Of a stretch of DNA of 64,000 nt, positions 1 to 9,084 are shown one piece after another (positions within the stretch are counted from its first letter, which is position 1; every line of letters begins with the position of its first letter). Origin of the DNA: Dokdonella sp. (lineage in GTDB: Bacteria > Pseudomonadota > Gammaproteobacteria > Xanthomonadales > Rhodanobacteraceae); assembly GCF_017744955.1 (NCBI RefSeq), contig NZ_JAGIAG010000002.1:248001-312000 (forward strand), read 5' to 3'. The position numbers were made by a program, and so were the translations under genes. Below the pieces are notes generated by a model that was given only the letters and a program-made list of their open reading frames with translations, did no database searches and was not told the origin of the DNA.

Positions 1-1444
1 CATCCGCCGTACCAAGGTCGCCTCGGGCGAGGCCGGCGGCATCACCCAGCACATCGGCGCCTATCACGTGGAGACGCCGAAGGGCGTCATCACCTTCCTC
101 GACACGCCCGGCCACGCCGCGTTCTCGTCGATGCGCGCCCGCGGCGCGCAATCGACGGACATCGTCGTCCTGGTCGTCGCCGCCGACGACGGCGTGATGC
201 CGCAGACGATCGAGGCGATCCAGCACGCGCGCGCGGCGAAGGTGCCGCTGATCGTCGCGATGAACAAGATGGACAAGCCGGAAGCGAATCCGGACACGGT
301 CAAGCAGGGACTCGTGCAGTACGAAGTCGTGCCGGAAGAGTGGGGCGGCGACGTGCAGTTCGTGCCGGTGTCGGCGAAGACCGGCGACGGCGTCGACCAC
401 CTGCTCGACGCGATCACCGTGCAGGCCGAGGTGATGGACCTCCGCGCCGTGCCGGACGGCCGCGCCAGCGGCGCGGTCATCGAAGCCAGCCTCGACAAGG
501 GCCGCGGCCCGGTTGCGACCGTGCTGGTGCAGCAGGGTCTGCTGAAGAAGGGCGACTTCCTCGTCTGCGGCATCGAGTACGGCCGCGTGCGCGCGCTGTT
601 CGACGAAGCCGGCCGTCAGGTCGAGTCGGCCGGTCCGTCGATTCCGGTGCAGTTGCTCGGTCTCTCCGGCGTGCCGCAGGCGGGCGACGACTTCGTCGTC
701 GTCGCCGACGAGCGCCTGGCCAAGGAAGTCGCGTTGCAGCGCCAGCACAAGCGGCGCGAGTCGCGCCTGGTCAAGCAGGCCGGCAACCGCATGGAAGACC
801 TGATGGCGCAGATGGGCGAGGGCACCGGCCAGCTGACCCTGAACCTGGTCGTCAAGGCCGACGTGCAGGGTTCGGCCGAAGCGCTGCGCGAGGCGCTGAC
901 GGCGATCACGACCGACAAGATCAAGGTCAACGTGATCATCTCCGGCGTCGGCGGCATCACCGAGTCGGACGCGAACTCGGCGGTCACCTCGAAGGCGACG
1001 ATCATCGGCTTCAACGTGCGTGCGGACGCTTCCGCGCGGCGCATCATCGAGGCGAACGGCCTGGATCTGCGCTACTTCTCGATCATCTACGACGTGATCG
1101 ACCAGGTGAAGCAGGTCGCCACCGGCCTGCTCGGCACCGAGGTGCGCGAAGAGATCATCGGCGTGGCCGAGGTGCGCGACGTGTTCCGCTCGTCGAAGTT
1201 CGGCGCGATCGCCGGCTGCATGGTGGTCGAAGGCACGGTCAAGCGGCACAAGCCGATCCGCGTGCTGCGCGACAACACGGTGATCTTCCAGGGCGAACTC
1301 GAATCGCTGCGCCGCTTCAAGGAGAACGTCGACGAAGTGCGCAACGGCACCGAGTGCGGCATCGGCGTCAAGCAGTACAACGACGTCAAGCCGGGCGACC
1401 AGATCGAGTGCTTCGAGCGTATCGAGGTCGCGCGGACGCTGTGA
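1..1444 (+). CDS. infB: Translation initiation factor IF-2, C-terminal 480 residues (5' truncated by window edge)
   Basis: Reading frame 2 is open from the first bases and runs to TGA at 1442-1444. The fragment begins inside the GTPase domain. It shows the G2 region (GGITQH), G3 (DTPGH at about nt 101), G4 (NKMDK at about nt 262) and G5 (SAK at about nt 371), followed by domain II and the long C-terminal domains that bind fMet-tRNA. IF-2 places initiator tRNA on the 30S subunit and hydrolyses GTP at subunit joining. Only the start and the N-terminal half are missing. It is followed by rbfA in the usual nusA-infB-rbfA-truB order. Function is certain from the motifs. Confidence 0.98.
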   Translation, partial: IRRTKVASGEAGGITQHIGAYHVETPKGVITFLDTPGHAAFSSMRARGAQSTDIVVLVVAADDGVMPQTIEAIQHARAAKVPLIVAMNKMDKPEANPDTVKQGLVQYEVVPEEWGGDVQFVPVSAKTGDGVDHLLDAITVQAEVMDLRAVPDGRASGAVIEASLDKGRGPVATVLVQQGLLKKGDFLVCGIEYGRVRALFDEAGRQVESAGPSIPVQLLGLSGVPQAGDDFVVVADERLAKEVALQRQHKRRESRLVKQAGNRMEDLMAQMGEGTGQLTLNLVVKADVQGSAEALREALTAITTDKIKVNVIISGVGGITESDANSAVTSKATIIGFNVRADASARRIIEANGLDLRYFSIIYDVIDQVKQVATGLLGTEVREEIIGVAEVRDVFRSSKFGAIAGCMVVEGTVKRHKPIRVLRDNTVIFQGELESLRRFKENVDEVRNGTECGIGVKQYNDVKPGDQIECFERIEVARTL

Positions 1445-1446
1445 AA

Positions 1447-1533
1447 TGAGGAACGGGTGGAGAGGAGTGAGGAACGAGTGATGCGTTCCGGTCTTGCCTC
1501 CACTCGTTTCTCGTTCTTCTCCACTCATTCCCA
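1447..1533. repeat. Intergenic imperfect hairpin, GAGGAACGAG word family
   Basis: Two arms of about 30 bases (about 1447-1480 and 1501-1533) are near reverse complements. The left arm repeats the words GTGAGGAACGAGTG and GGTGGAGAGGAG; the right arm reads CACTCGTTTCTCG and CTTCTCCACTCATTC. It fills the whole gap between infB and rbfA, so a transcript would fold it into a long stem. It could attenuate transcription, shield mRNA, or be a relic of a small palindromic element. Only one copy was found in the window. Confidence 0.6.
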
Positions 1534-1538
1534 ACCTT

Positions 1539-1889
1539 ATGCCCGCGAAGTCCTTCAACCGCTCCGACCGCGTCTCCGCCGAACTCCGGCGCGAGCTGGC
1601 CGTGCTCGTGCACGCGGCCGCGCGCGAATACGGATTGCCGTCGGTGAGCGTGTCCGACGTCGAGGTCACCAAGGATCTCGACGTCGCCACCGTCTACGTG
1701 ACCACGTTGATCGGCGACGAGGGCATCAAGGCGACCGCCGCGCTGAACGAGCTGGCGAAGGAATTCCGCCGCGAGTTGTCGCGCTCGATGAAGCTGCGTC
1801 GCGTGCCGGAGCTGCGTTTCCGCTACGACGATTCGGTCGACAAGGGCGAACGCATCGAGTCCCTGCTGCGCGGCGACTCGCACGACTGA
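1539..1889 (+). CDS. rbfA: Ribosome-binding factor A
   Basis: This 116-residue protein begins MPAKSFNRSDRVS and contains the KH-like RbfA fold, with the typical N-terminal DRV.xELRRELA region and the C-terminal RxVPELRFRYD segment followed by an Asp/Glu/Arg tail. RbfA binds the 30S neck during late 16S maturation. The frame is open further upstream to 1494, but that extension would be coded by the hairpin repeat, so ATG at 1539 is chosen. Its length (family about 110-135 aa) and its position right after infB support the call. Confidence 0.95.
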   Translation: MPAKSFNRSDRVSAELRRELAVLVHAAAREYGLPSVSVSDVEVTKDLDVATVYVTTLIGDEGIKATAALNELAKEFRRELSRSMKLRRVPELRFRYDDSVDKGERIESLLRGDSHD

Positions 1890-2034
1890 TCGCGCCCGCG
1901 CGCCGGGCCGCCGCGAATCCATTTCTAACGCCGCCGCAACGCCGTTTTAATCTCCGCGTCGCCGCCTTCCTCTACGCTAGCACCGCCGAACGGTCTCGGC
2001 GGCGCGTCGATGGCGCGCAATCACAGGAGGATTC

Positions 2035-2526
2035 ATGACGAAGCGGACGATTTCCACGGTGCTTGCCCTCGGGCTTTCGATCGGTGTCGCGGCGTCGCCG
2101 GCGACGGCGGCGGACGGACAGGCCGCCGACGCAGCCGGTACCAAGCTGGCGATTCCTTCCAACGTGCAGGCCACCGCCGCCGTCGGCGTCGTCGTGCGCG
2201 TCAAGGAGGTGGTCGCCGCCGAGGACGTGACCCTGGTCACCGTCAGCGCGTCCTACAGCGGCGAGACGAGTTTTCTCGAGCTGGCCTATTCGGACAGCGG
2301 CACCTACCTGCAGGACGAGAGCGGGCAGAAATATCCGCTGCGCAGCCCGGAAGACAATCCGAACCTGCGCATCTCGCGCGGCGACACCATGCAGGGGCGG
2401 CTGGTCTTCCTCGGCCGTGTCGCGCCGGAGTCGAAGAAGATCAAGCTGGTCTTCAACGAAGGGCGTGCCGGCAGCGATACCAACGGGCCGGGCCTCAGCA
2501 TCGACGTTCCGCTAACGTCGGGCTGA
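2035..2526 (+). CDS. Secreted DUF4352-like hypothetical protein
   Basis: A strong ribosome site (AGGAGG, 2026-2031) precedes ATG 2035. The 163-residue product has a Sec signal peptide (hydrophobic residues 6-20, AxA-type cleavage near residue 25), then a beta-rich domain with GxLVFLGRVAPESKKIKLVFNEG near the end. That pattern resembles DUF4352/telokin-like domains that pack against other envelope proteins; the family match is from memory and weak. The next gene, an OmpA-domain protein, starts 4 bases after this stop, so the two are co-transcribed. No catalytic residues are visible. Confidence 0.7.
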   Translation: MTKRTISTVLALGLSIGVAASPATAADGQAADAAGTKLAIPSNVQATAAVGVVVRVKEVVAAEDVTLVTVSASYSGETSFLELAYSDSGTYLQDESGQKYPLRSPEDNPNLRISRGDTMQGRLVFLGRVAPESKKIKLVFNEGRAGSDTNGPGLSIDVPLTSG

Positions 2527-2529
2527 GTC

Positions 2530-3207
2530 GTGCGCATCGTATTGCTCGCGGCGGCGCTGTTCGGCGCGTCCGCGCAGGCCCAGTTGATCGTCGAGCGCGT
2601 GCCGACCCGGCTCGGCGAGCGGGCTTCGACCTGGAGCGAATCGCCGCAGCCGCAATCGCTGTGGCAGGAAAAGGGCATCGCGTCGACGACCGCGACCGGC
2701 GGTCCGGCTTCGAGTCTGGCTCCTGCGGCGGTTCCGAAATCCGAGTTCGCGCTGGCCGACGTTCCGCCGGAGCGCCTCGACGCCACGCGCAAGATGCTCG
2801 GCGAACTGCAGGCGCGCCCCGATGCGCAGGGCGCGATCGTCGTCGACCTGCCGGGCGACGTGCTGTTCGATTTCGACAAGTCCGACCTGCGCGCGGATGC
2901 GTTGCCGGTGCTCGATCGCATCGTCGGCCTGCTCGCCGCGTTTCCGGCGCGCGGCGTCGCCGTCAACGGACATACCGACAGCAAGGGGGACGACGCCTAC
3001 AACGACGGGCTGTCGCGCCGCCGCGCAGAGACGGTGCACCGCTACCTGCACGAGCGCGACGGCTCGCCGGCGCGCGCGTTCGACGTGCGCGGCTTCGGCG
3101 AGAAGCAGCCGGTGGCATCCAATACGCACGCCGACGGCAGCGACGATCCGCAAGGCCGGCAGAAGAACCGCCGCGTCGAGATCGTGCTGCGTCCCGTTCA
3201 ATCCTGA
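2530..3207 (+). CDS. OmpA-family peptidoglycan-binding protein
   Basis: This 225-residue protein starts with GTG (2530), 4 bases after the preceding stop. Residues 1-18 are a signal peptide (LLAAALFGASAQAQ). Residues 100-225 form an OmpA C-terminal domain: FDFDKSDLR strand, then VNGHTDSKGDDAYN with the Asp that binds diaminopimelate, then LSRRRAETV and GFGEKQPV, and the terminal NRRVEIVL strand. The linker of about 80 residues is Pro/Ser-rich and there is no beta-barrel. It probably anchors a periplasmic or outer-membrane assembly to the cell wall together with its neighbours. No lipobox is present. Confidence 0.88.
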   Translation: MRIVLLAAALFGASAQAQLIVERVPTRLGERASTWSESPQPQSLWQEKGIASTTATGGPASSLAPAAVPKSEFALADVPPERLDATRKMLGELQARPDAQGAIVVDLPGDVLFDFDKSDLRADALPVLDRIVGLLAAFPARGVAVNGHTDSKGDDAYNDGLSRRRAETVHRYLHERDGSPARAFDVRGFGEKQPVASNTHADGSDDPQGRQKNRRVEIVLRPVQS

Positions 3208-3233
3208 GAGATCCTGCCTTTGGAGTCCTGGCC

Positions 3234-3497
3234 ATGGCCCTGATGAAATGCCCCGAATGCGCGCGTGAGGTGTCGGACAAGGCGCCGGCGTGTCCGAGTT
3301 GCGGTCATCCGATCGCGGCTCCTGCCCAGAGCGGTGGCGCGATCCACGGCGGCAACGCCGCCGACATCGCCAAGACCGGCGGCAAGGTCGCGACGACCTG
3401 GCTGCTCGCCGGCCAGGTGCACTGGATCGTGCGCGGACTGGTCGCCGTCGTCGCCATCGTCGGCTTGTTCCTTTTCCTCGCCTCCGGCCGGAACTGA
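3234..3497 (+). CDS. Small zinc-ribbon membrane protein
   Basis: This 87-residue protein has an N-terminal zinc ribbon with two CxxC knuckles (C6/C9 and C20/C23; KCPECA and CPSCGHP), a Gly/Ala linker, and one C-terminal transmembrane helix (about residues 62-83) ending in SGRN. ATG 3234 follows TGGAG. It lies 26 bp behind the OmpA-domain gene and probably belongs to the same transcript. Such zinc-ribbon/TM proteins are widespread, and their partners are rarely known. The knuckles may bind metal or a protein at the inner face of the membrane. Confidence 0.75.
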   Translation: MALMKCPECAREVSDKAPACPSCGHPIAAPAQSGGAIHGGNAADIAKTGGKVATTWLLAGQVHWIVRGLVAVVAIVGLFLFLASGRN

Positions 3498-3505
3498 TTG
3501 ATGGA

Positions 3506-3601
3506 AAAGCGTCGGACGCGGATGGCGCGGATAGAGCGGGAAAATAGGGCTGGAGCTTTATCCGTGCGGATCCGCGTCGATCCGCGTCCGGCTTCCGCTT
3601 T
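3506..3601. repeat. GCGGAT-family intergenic hairpin, copy 1
   Basis: Left arm 3514-3533 (GGACGCGGATGGCGCGGATA) and right arm 3559-3589 (TATCCGTGCGGATCCGCG followed by another TCGATCCGCGTCC unit) are inverted copies of a roughly 10-base word, GCGGATnnAC. An outer AAAGCG/CGCTTT pair extends the stem. It lies between the zinc-ribbon gene and truB. Three more copies occur in the window. Confidence 0.75.
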
Positions 3602-3625
3602 CCTTTCGTCGCCCGACACTCCCGC

Positions 3626-3631
3626 TAGAAT
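3626..3631 (+). promoter_or_regulatory. Candidate -10 box (TAGAAT) for truB
   Basis: TAGAAT in the context GCTAGAATGCGC lies 38 bp before the truB GTG. The -35 region is weak (CTTTCG, about 17 bp upstream). The same C-TA-n-n-AT shape precedes rpsO, purT, phaE and other genes here. Confidence 0.4.
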
Positions 3632-3668
3632 GCGCGCGCAATTTCGCGCGTCGCATTGATCGAAGCTC

Positions 3669-4607
3669 GTGCCGGTAGACGAAAGCGTTCCGAACCGAAA
3701 GATTTCCTGGCGCGACCTGCACGGCATCCTGCTGCTGGACAAGCCGCAAGGCCTGAGTTCCAACGCCGCGTTGCAGAAGGTGCGGCGACTCTTGCGCGCC
3801 GAGAAGGGCGGACACACCGGCAGCCTCGATCCGCTCGCGACCGGCCTGCTGCCGCTGTGTTTCGGCGAGGCGACCAAGATCGCCGGCCTGTTGCTCGGTT
3901 CGCGCAAGGCCTACGAGACCGAGGCGCGTCTGGGCCTCACCACCACCACCGACGACGCCGAAGGCGAGGTCGTCGAGCGGCGCGAGGTTCCGGTGCTGGA
4001 CGACGCGGCGATTCGTGCCGCGCTGGCCGGGCTGACCGGCCGCATCGTCCAGGTACCGCCGGTCTATTCGGCGCTGAAGCAGGGCGGCGAGCCGCTGTAC
4101 CGGCGCGCGCGCCGCGGCGAGGACGTGGCGGCGGCGCCGCGCGAAGTCGAGGTGCATCGCTTCGAGTTGCACGATCGGGCCGGCGACCGCCTGCGCCTGC
4201 GGGTCGAATGCGGTTCGGGGACCTACGTGCGCAGCCTGGTGCGCGATCTCGGCGAACGGCTCGGCTGCGGGGCGCACGTGACCGTGCTGCGCCGGACCTG
4301 GGTCGAGCCTTTCCTGGCGCCGCGGATGCACACCCTGGACGAGCTGAACCGCCTGGCCGAGGCCGATCCGGCCGCCCTGGACGCCCTGTTGCTGCCGCTG
4401 GAGGAGGGCCTGGCCGGCTACCCGCAGGCGCGTCTGGACGAAGCCCAGGCGACGCGGCTGCGTCAGGGGCAGGCGATCGACTGGCCCGGCCCGCCGGGCC
4501 GCTGCGTGGCCCTGGACCCGAACGGGCGCGCGGTCGCGCTGGCGGAAGTCGCCGCCGGTCAGTTGCGGCCGCTGCGCGGCTTCAACGCCTCCGCGGCAGT
4601 GTCATGA
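3669..4607 (+). CDS. truB: tRNA pseudouridine(55) synthase
   Basis: TruB isomerises U55 to pseudouridine in the T-arm of tRNAs. The 312-residue protein carries [14 protein letters not shown] (residues 19-32), the catalytic block [16 protein letters not shown] with nucleophile Asp54, and [11 protein letters not shown]. The middle has [12 protein letters not shown] and the tRNA-binding [12 protein letters not shown] segment, and a PUA-like C-terminal part follows. GTG 3669 is used because no in-frame ATG precedes the conserved domain and the upstream DNA is the hairpin repeat. It sits in the infB-rbfA-truB-rpsO block, though here three envelope genes and a repeat separate it from rbfA. Confidence 0.96.
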   Translation: MPVDESVPNRKISWRDLHGILLLDKPQGLSSNAALQKVRRLLRAEKGGHTGSLDPLATGLLPLCFGEATKIAGLLLGSRKAYETEARLGLTTTTDDAEGEVVERREVPVLDDAAIRAALAGLTGRIVQVPPVYSALKQGGEPLYRRARRGEDVAAAPREVEVHRFELHDRAGDRLRLRVECGSGTYVRSLVRDLGERLGCGAHVTVLRRTWVEPFLAPRMHTLDELNRLAEADPAALDALLLPLEEGLAGYPQARLDEAQATRLRQGQAIDWPGPPGRCVALDPNGRAVALAEVAAGQLRPLRGFNASAAVS

Positions 4608-4619
4608 AGGGTTAACTGC

Positions 4620-4649
4620 TTGTTCCGACACCGCTCCGGCAGCTAAAAT
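4620..4649 (+). promoter_or_regulatory. Promoter for rpsO-pnp
   Basis: The -35 box TTGTTC (4620-4625) and -10 box TAAAAT (4644-4649) are separated by 18 bp. They stand just behind truB and 163 bp before rpsO, leaving a long leader in which the usual S15 autoregulatory structure could form. Confidence 0.55.
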
Positions 4650-4812
4650 AGCCCGTTCCCTTCCGAACATTCCGTCCGACCAACCCCTGCGGGGCTTGCG
4701 AACGACCACGTCAATCCCAGGGCGATTCGCCCGTGCGCTCCGCGCCATCGCGGACGCGACGATCCTCGTGGGCATTCGCAAGTCTCGCTTCCGCATTCAA
4801 GGATTCACGCAG

Positions 4813-5082
4813 ATGTCTCTGTCCAACGAACAAACCTCCAAGATCATCGCCGACTTCGGTCGCGGCACCAACGACACCGGTTCGCCGGAAGTCCAGGTCG
4901 CCCTGCTGTCGGCCCGCATCGACCACCTGAGCAAGCATTTCGCCGACCACGACAAGGACCACCACTCGCGTCGCGGCCTGCTGAAGATGGTCAACCAGCG
5001 CCGCCGCCTGCTCGGTTATCTGAAGAACAAGGACGGCGATCGCTACAAATCGCTGATCGAACGTCTCGGCCTGCGCCGCTAA
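4813..5082 (+). CDS. rpsO: 30S ribosomal protein S15
   Basis: The 89-residue product matches the length of S15. It begins [17 protein letters not shown] and shows the signature [21 protein letters not shown] followed by [23 protein letters not shown]15 binds helices 20-22 of 16S rRNA early in 30S assembly. ATG 4813 is chosen over upstream in-frame ATGs because it starts exactly at the family N-terminus. pnp follows after 20 bp, the classic rpsO-pnp operon. Confidence 0.98.
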   Translation: MSLSNEQTSKIIADFGRGTNDTGSPEVQVALLSARIDHLSKHFADHDKDHHSRRGLLKMVNQRRRLLGYLKNKDGDRYKSLIERLGLRR

Positions 5083-5102
5083 GCGCCCATCAGGAGAGAC
5101 TC

Positions 5103-7205
5103 GTGGCGAAAGTAACCAAGTCGTTCCAGTACGGTAATCACACGGTCACGCTGGAGACGGGCGAAATCGCCCGCCAGGCTTCCGGCGCCGTCGTCGTCAG
5201 CGTCGACGGCACCGTCGTGCTGGTCACCGCCGTGGCCGCGGCGAAAGCGAAGGAAGGGCAGGACTTCTTCCCGCTCACCGTCGACTACGTCGAGAAGTTC
5301 TATTCCGCCGGTCGCATCCCGGGCGGCTTCTTCAAGCGCGAAGGCCGTCCGACCGAGAAGGAGACGCTGACCTCGCGTCTGATCGATCGTCCGGTGCGCC
5401 CGCTGTTCCCGGAGGAATACAAGAACGAAGTGCAGGTCATCGCGCAGGTGATCTCGCTCAATCCGGAAGTGGACGGCGACGTCCCGGCGATGATCGGCGC
5501 CTCGGCCGCGCTGTCGCTGGCCGGCATTCCGTTCAAGGGCCCGATCGGCGCCGCGCGCGTCGGCTACGTGAACGGCCAGTACGTGCTGAACCCGACCGCG
5601 ACGGAACTGAAGACTTCCGATCTCGACCTCGTCGTCGCGGGCACCTCCAACGCCGTGCTGATGGTCGAGTCCGAGGCCAAGCTGCTCAGCGAAGACGTCA
5701 TGCTCGGTGCCGTGGTGTTCGGCCACAAGGCGATGCAGGTCGTGATCAATGCGATCAACGAGCTGACCGTCGAAGCCGGCACCAAGCCCTCGGCATGGGT
5801 CGCTCCGGCCAAGAACGAGGCGCTGATCGGCGCGCTCAAGGGCGCCGTCGGCGACAAGCTGGCGCAGGCGTTCCAGATCCGCGACAAGCTGCAGCGCCGC
5901 GACGCGATCGCCGCGATCAAGGCCGACACGTTCGAGTCGCTCAAGGGCCAGGCCGAAGCCGGCAACTGGGCCGCCGGCGATCTCGCCAAGGAATTCGGCG
6001 AGCTGGAATACCGCACGCTGCGCGATTCCGTGCTCGCCACCAAGGTGCGCATCGACGGCCGCAAGCTCGACGACATCCGCCCGATCACCTCGCGCGTCGG
6101 CGTGCTGCCGCGCACGCACGGCTCGGCGCTGTTCACGCGCGGCGAGACGCAGGCACTGGTCGTCGTCACGCTCGGCACCACGCGCGACGCGCAGATCATC
6201 GACGCGCCGGAAGGCGAGTCGAAGGACGCCTTCCTGTTCCACTACAACTTCCCGCCGTTCTCGGTCGGTGAAGCCGGCCGCTTCGGCGCGCCGAAGCGTC
6301 GCGAGATCGGCCATGGCCGCCTCGCCAAGCGCGGCGTGCAGGCGGTCAAGCCGACCATCGAAGCGTTCCCGTACGTGCTGCGCGTGGTCTCGGAGATCAC
6401 CGAGTCGAACGGTTCCTCGTCGATGGCGTCGGTGTGCGGCTCCTCGCTGGCGATGATGGACGCCGGCGTGCCGCTGAAGGCGCCGGTCGCGGGCATCGCG
6501 ATGGGTCTGGTCAAGGAAGGCGAGCAGTTCGTCGTCCTGTCCGACATCCTCGGCGACGAGGATCATCTCGGCGACATGGATTTCAAGGTCGCCGGCAGCG
6601 CCGAAGGCATCAGCGCGTTGCAGATGGACATCAAGATCGACGGCATCACCGAGGAGATCATGAAGGTCGCGCTGGCGCAGGCCAAGCAGGGCCGTCTGCA
6701 CATCCTCGGCGAGATGGGCAAGGTCATCAGCGCCTCGCGCAGCGAGATGAGCGAGTACGCGCCGCGCCTGATCACGATGAAGATCCACCCGGACAAGATC
6801 CGCGAAGTGATCGGCAAGGGCGGCACCACGATCCGCTCGATCACGGAGGAGACCGGCGCGACGATCGACATCAGCGACGACGGCACCGTCGTCATCGCCT
6901 CGGTCAACCGCGAGGCCGGCGACGCCGCCAAGAAGCGCATCGAGCAGATCGTCTCCGACGTCGAGCCGGGCCGCATCTACGAGGGCAAGGTCGCCAAGCT
7001 GATGGACTTCGGCGCCTTCGTCACGATCCTGCCGGGCAAGGACGGTCTCGTGCACGTCTCGCAGATCTCCAACGAGCGCGTCGAGAAGGTGTCCGACAAG
7101 CTCAAGGAAGGCGACATCGTCAAGGTCAAGGTGCTCGAAGTCGACAAGCAGGGCCGCATTCGCCTGTCGATGAAGGCGCTCGAGGAAGAAGGCGCCGCTT
7201 CCTGA
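5103..7205 (+). CDS. pnp: Polyribonucleotide nucleotidyltransferase (PNPase)
   Basis: PNPase degrades RNA 3' to 5' by phosphorolysis and is a core degradosome enzyme. The 700-residue protein has two RNase PH-like halves (about 1-220 and 300-540; catalytic-site block [14 protein letters not shown] and [15 protein letters not shown]). A KH domain follows (IGKGG at about 568-572), then an S1 domain from about residue 625 ([16 protein letters not shown]). GTG 5103 follows CAGGAGAGACTC, a good ribosome site. Length and order are typical. Confidence 0.98.
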   Translation: MAKVTKSFQYGNHTVTLETGEIARQASGAVVVSVDGTVVLVTAVAAAKAKEGQDFFPLTVDYVEKFYSAGRIPGGFFKREGRPTEKETLTSRLIDRPVRPLFPEEYKNEVQVIAQVISLNPEVDGDVPAMIGASAALSLAGIPFKGPIGAARVGYVNGQYVLNPTATELKTSDLDLVVAGTSNAVLMVESEAKLLSEDVMLGAVVFGHKAMQVVINAINELTVEAGTKPSAWVAPAKNEALIGALKGAVGDKLAQAFQIRDKLQRRDAIAAIKADTFESLKGQAEAGNWAAGDLAKEFGELEYRTLRDSVLATKVRIDGRKLDDIRPITSRVGVLPRTHGSALFTRGETQALVVVTLGTTRDAQIIDAPEGESKDAFLFHYNFPPFSVGEAGRFGAPKRREIGHGRLAKRGVQAVKPTIEAFPYVLRVVSEITESNGSSSMASVCGSSLAMMDAGVPLKAPVAGIAMGLVKEGEQFVVLSDILGDEDHLGDMDFKVAGSAEGISALQMDIKIDGITEEIMKVALAQAKQGRLHILGEMGKVISASRSEMSEYAPRLITMKIHPDKIREVIGKGGTTIRSITEETGATIDISDDGTVVIASVNREAGDAAKKRIEQIVSDVEPGRIYEGKVAKLMDFGAFVTILPGKDGLVHVSQISNERVEKVSDKLKEGDIVKVKVLEVDKQGRIRLSMKALEEEGAAS

Positions 7206-7251
7206 CGGAAGCGGTGTCGCGGGCGGCGCTTCGCGTCGCCCTGCAGTTCGC

Positions 7252-7286
7252 AACGACGGCGGGCCTCGGGTCCGCCGTCGTCGTTT
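7252..7286 (+). terminator. Probable terminator after pnp
   Basis: A perfect 10-bp stem ACGACGGCGG (7253-7262) / CCGCCGTCGT (7272-7281) with a 9-base loop is followed by CGTTT. The T run is short. It separates pnp from the convergent sulfotransferase gene. Confidence 0.6.
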
Positions 7287-7404
7287 GCGGCGCAGCGTTT
7301 CGCGTCGAATTCTCCTCCGCCGGCAGCGGATCAGGTCCGGCTCGCCGAGCCGCTGAAACCCTCGCCATCGCTGCATGCGCCGAGCGCGGTCGCGCGCCGT
7401 GCGT

Positions 7405-9015
7405 TCACGTGCGCAGCATCGCCCGCAGCGGGTCCAGCAAGGTTCCGTATCGTTCCGCGCGTGCCGTGTTCTTGCGCAACGGCTCGCGCACCTGCGCCGC
7501 GCTTGCCGTGCGCACCGCGCGGCGGCTCTCGTGGAAGCGCAGGCACGCGGCGTCGAACGGGAGGCCGCAGAAGTCCAGCAGGCGCCGGATTTCCGCCTCC
7601 GGATCGGCGACGAGCTTCTCGTGGGACAGCGTGAAGACGGCCTCCGGATCGCGCGCCGACCAGAAGCGCATCAGGCGATCGTAGTCACGCCAGAACGCGG
7701 CGAGTTCGCCGAGGTCGTAGGTGAAAGCCATTTCGGTCTCGAACAATTGCCGGAAGCAGCCGAGGCACGTTTCGAGCGCATCGCGTCTGCAGTCGACGAA
7801 GCGCGCGCCGGGCAGCATCGCGCGCAGCGCGCCGACGTAGCGCCAGTTCAGCAGCGCCTTGTCGACGAAGCGCGGCTTCGAGCCGCGCAGATGGGCGGTA
7901 CGATCGAGGTATCGCCGGGCGAGCCCTGCCCAGTCCGCGTCCGTCGTGTCGTCGATCCAGGCGGGGAAGTCGCTGCCGCGCCGCTGGGATTCGTCGCGCA
8001 CGAGGTCGCGTACGTCTTCGAGTTCGCCCCCGGATGCGACGTCGGGATGCGCAGCGAGAATTTGCTCGACGAGCGTGGAGCCCGAGCGCGGCATGCCGAC
8101 GAGGAAGACGATGCCGTCTCCGCGTCCCGCGTCGGCCGGGACTTCGCCCGGCCGGGAACCGAACGTCTGCTCGATGGCGGTGACGTTCGCCGTGAACACG
8201 GCCGAATCCCAGTGCAGCTGCCTGCGCCGCAACGCGTTGGCGGCCTCGAAGGTGCGGAACGCGTCGGCGTAGCGGTCATTGTCCTCATAGGCCTTCGCCA
8301 AGGCGAACAGGGCGGGCGCGCGTTCGTGTTCGCGCAACGTCTCCGGTCGCAGTGCCTCCAGAGCCGCCAGATCGTCGGCGCCGAAGCGGAGCGTCCGCAG
8401 CGTCGACAGGCCGAACCAGGTCATGGCGGCGGCGGGGGACAACGTCAGCGCGCTTCGGTACGCCGCTTCGGACTCGGCGATGCGTCCGGCGAAATGCAGC
8501 GCGCGCCCGAGCAGATCGCGCGCAGGCAGATGAGGCGGTTCGCGAACGATCGCTTCTTCGAGTGCCGCGACGGCGGCGTCCATGTCCCCCTGGTGCTCGT
8601 AGGTCCGAGCGAGCGAGAGCAGTGCGACCGCCTTGGTCGGATCCAGGTCTGCCGCCCGGCGCAGCGTCGCGATCGCCGCCTCGAAATCGCCTTTGCGCAC
8701 GAGTGCGTTGCCGAGGTCGAACGAGGCCTGGGCATCGTTCGGTCGGGCTGCCGCGACGCGGCGCAGAAACTCGACGGCCTCGTCGTTGCGTCCCTGCAGG
8801 TAGGCCGTCGCTGCGCGCATGCGCAGTGTTTCCGGATGGGATGGCGCGAGGGCCACCAGCGCGGCGAGACGGCGTTGGAGTTCGGGAGCGTCGCGCCGCG
8901 CCAGGGCGGTGTTGACGTTCTGCAGCAGCGTGACCGCGCTCGGAGAAAGCCCTGCCAGACGGTCGGGACGCGCGCCGGGCGGTATGGCCGCCCTCGAATT
9001 CCGGTTGTCAGCCAT
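7405..9015 (-). CDS. TPR-domain sulfotransferase
   Basis: The 536-residue protein has an N-terminal array of about six TPR-like repeats (residues 30-290; for example ASFDLGNALVRKGDFEAAIA). A sulfotransferase domain follows with the PAPS 5'-phosphate loop VGMPRSGSTLVEQIL at about 303-317 and a second conserved region (FVDCRRDALETCLGCFRQLF). No signal peptide or membrane helix is visible, so it should be cytoplasmic. The family transfers sulfate from PAPS; the acceptor (peptide, glycan or small molecule) cannot be read from sequence. ATG 9015. It stands in reverse orientation behind pnp and 69 bp downstream of the PDZ lipoprotein gene on the same strand. Confidence 0.88.
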   Translation of the reverse strand: MADNRNSRAAIPPGARPDRLAGLSPSAVTLLQNVNTALARRDAPELQRRLAALVALAPSHPETLRMRAATAYLQGRNDEAVEFLRRVAAARPNDAQASFDLGNALVRKGDFEAAIATLRRAADLDPTKAVALLSLARTYEHQGDMDAAVAALEEAIVREPPHLPARDLLGRALHFAGRIAESEAAYRSALTLSPAAAMTWFGLSTLRTLRFGADDLAALEALRPETLREHERAPALFALAKAYEDNDRYADAFRTFEAANALRRRQLHWDSAVFTANVTAIEQTFGSRPGEVPADAGRGDGIVFLVGMPRSGSTLVEQILAAHPDVASGGELEDVRDLVRDESQRRGSDFPAWIDDTTDADWAGLARRYLDRTAHLRGSKPRFVDKALLNWRYVGALRAMLPGARFVDCRRDALETCLGCFRQLFETEMAFTYDLGELAAFWRDYDRLMRFWSARDPEAVFTLSHEKLVADPEAEIRRLLDFCGLPFDAACLRFHESRRAVRTASAAQVREPLRKNTARAERYGTLLDPLRAMLRT

Positions 9016-9084
9016 GATCCGTTCTCCAGGCCGGCGGTCGCGCTGGCCGGCCGCCGTGAAGGAAAGCGAGTTGTCGCCGCGCCG

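Noticed and set aside
5079..7376. 765-codon frame antisense to pnp, and similar long frames opposite the acylase (12110-15229), phaE/phaC (39712-42210) and RCC1 (59095-60453) genes
   Set aside because: All are shadows of well-supported genes; their proteins are low-complexity Arg/Asp/His-rich strings.
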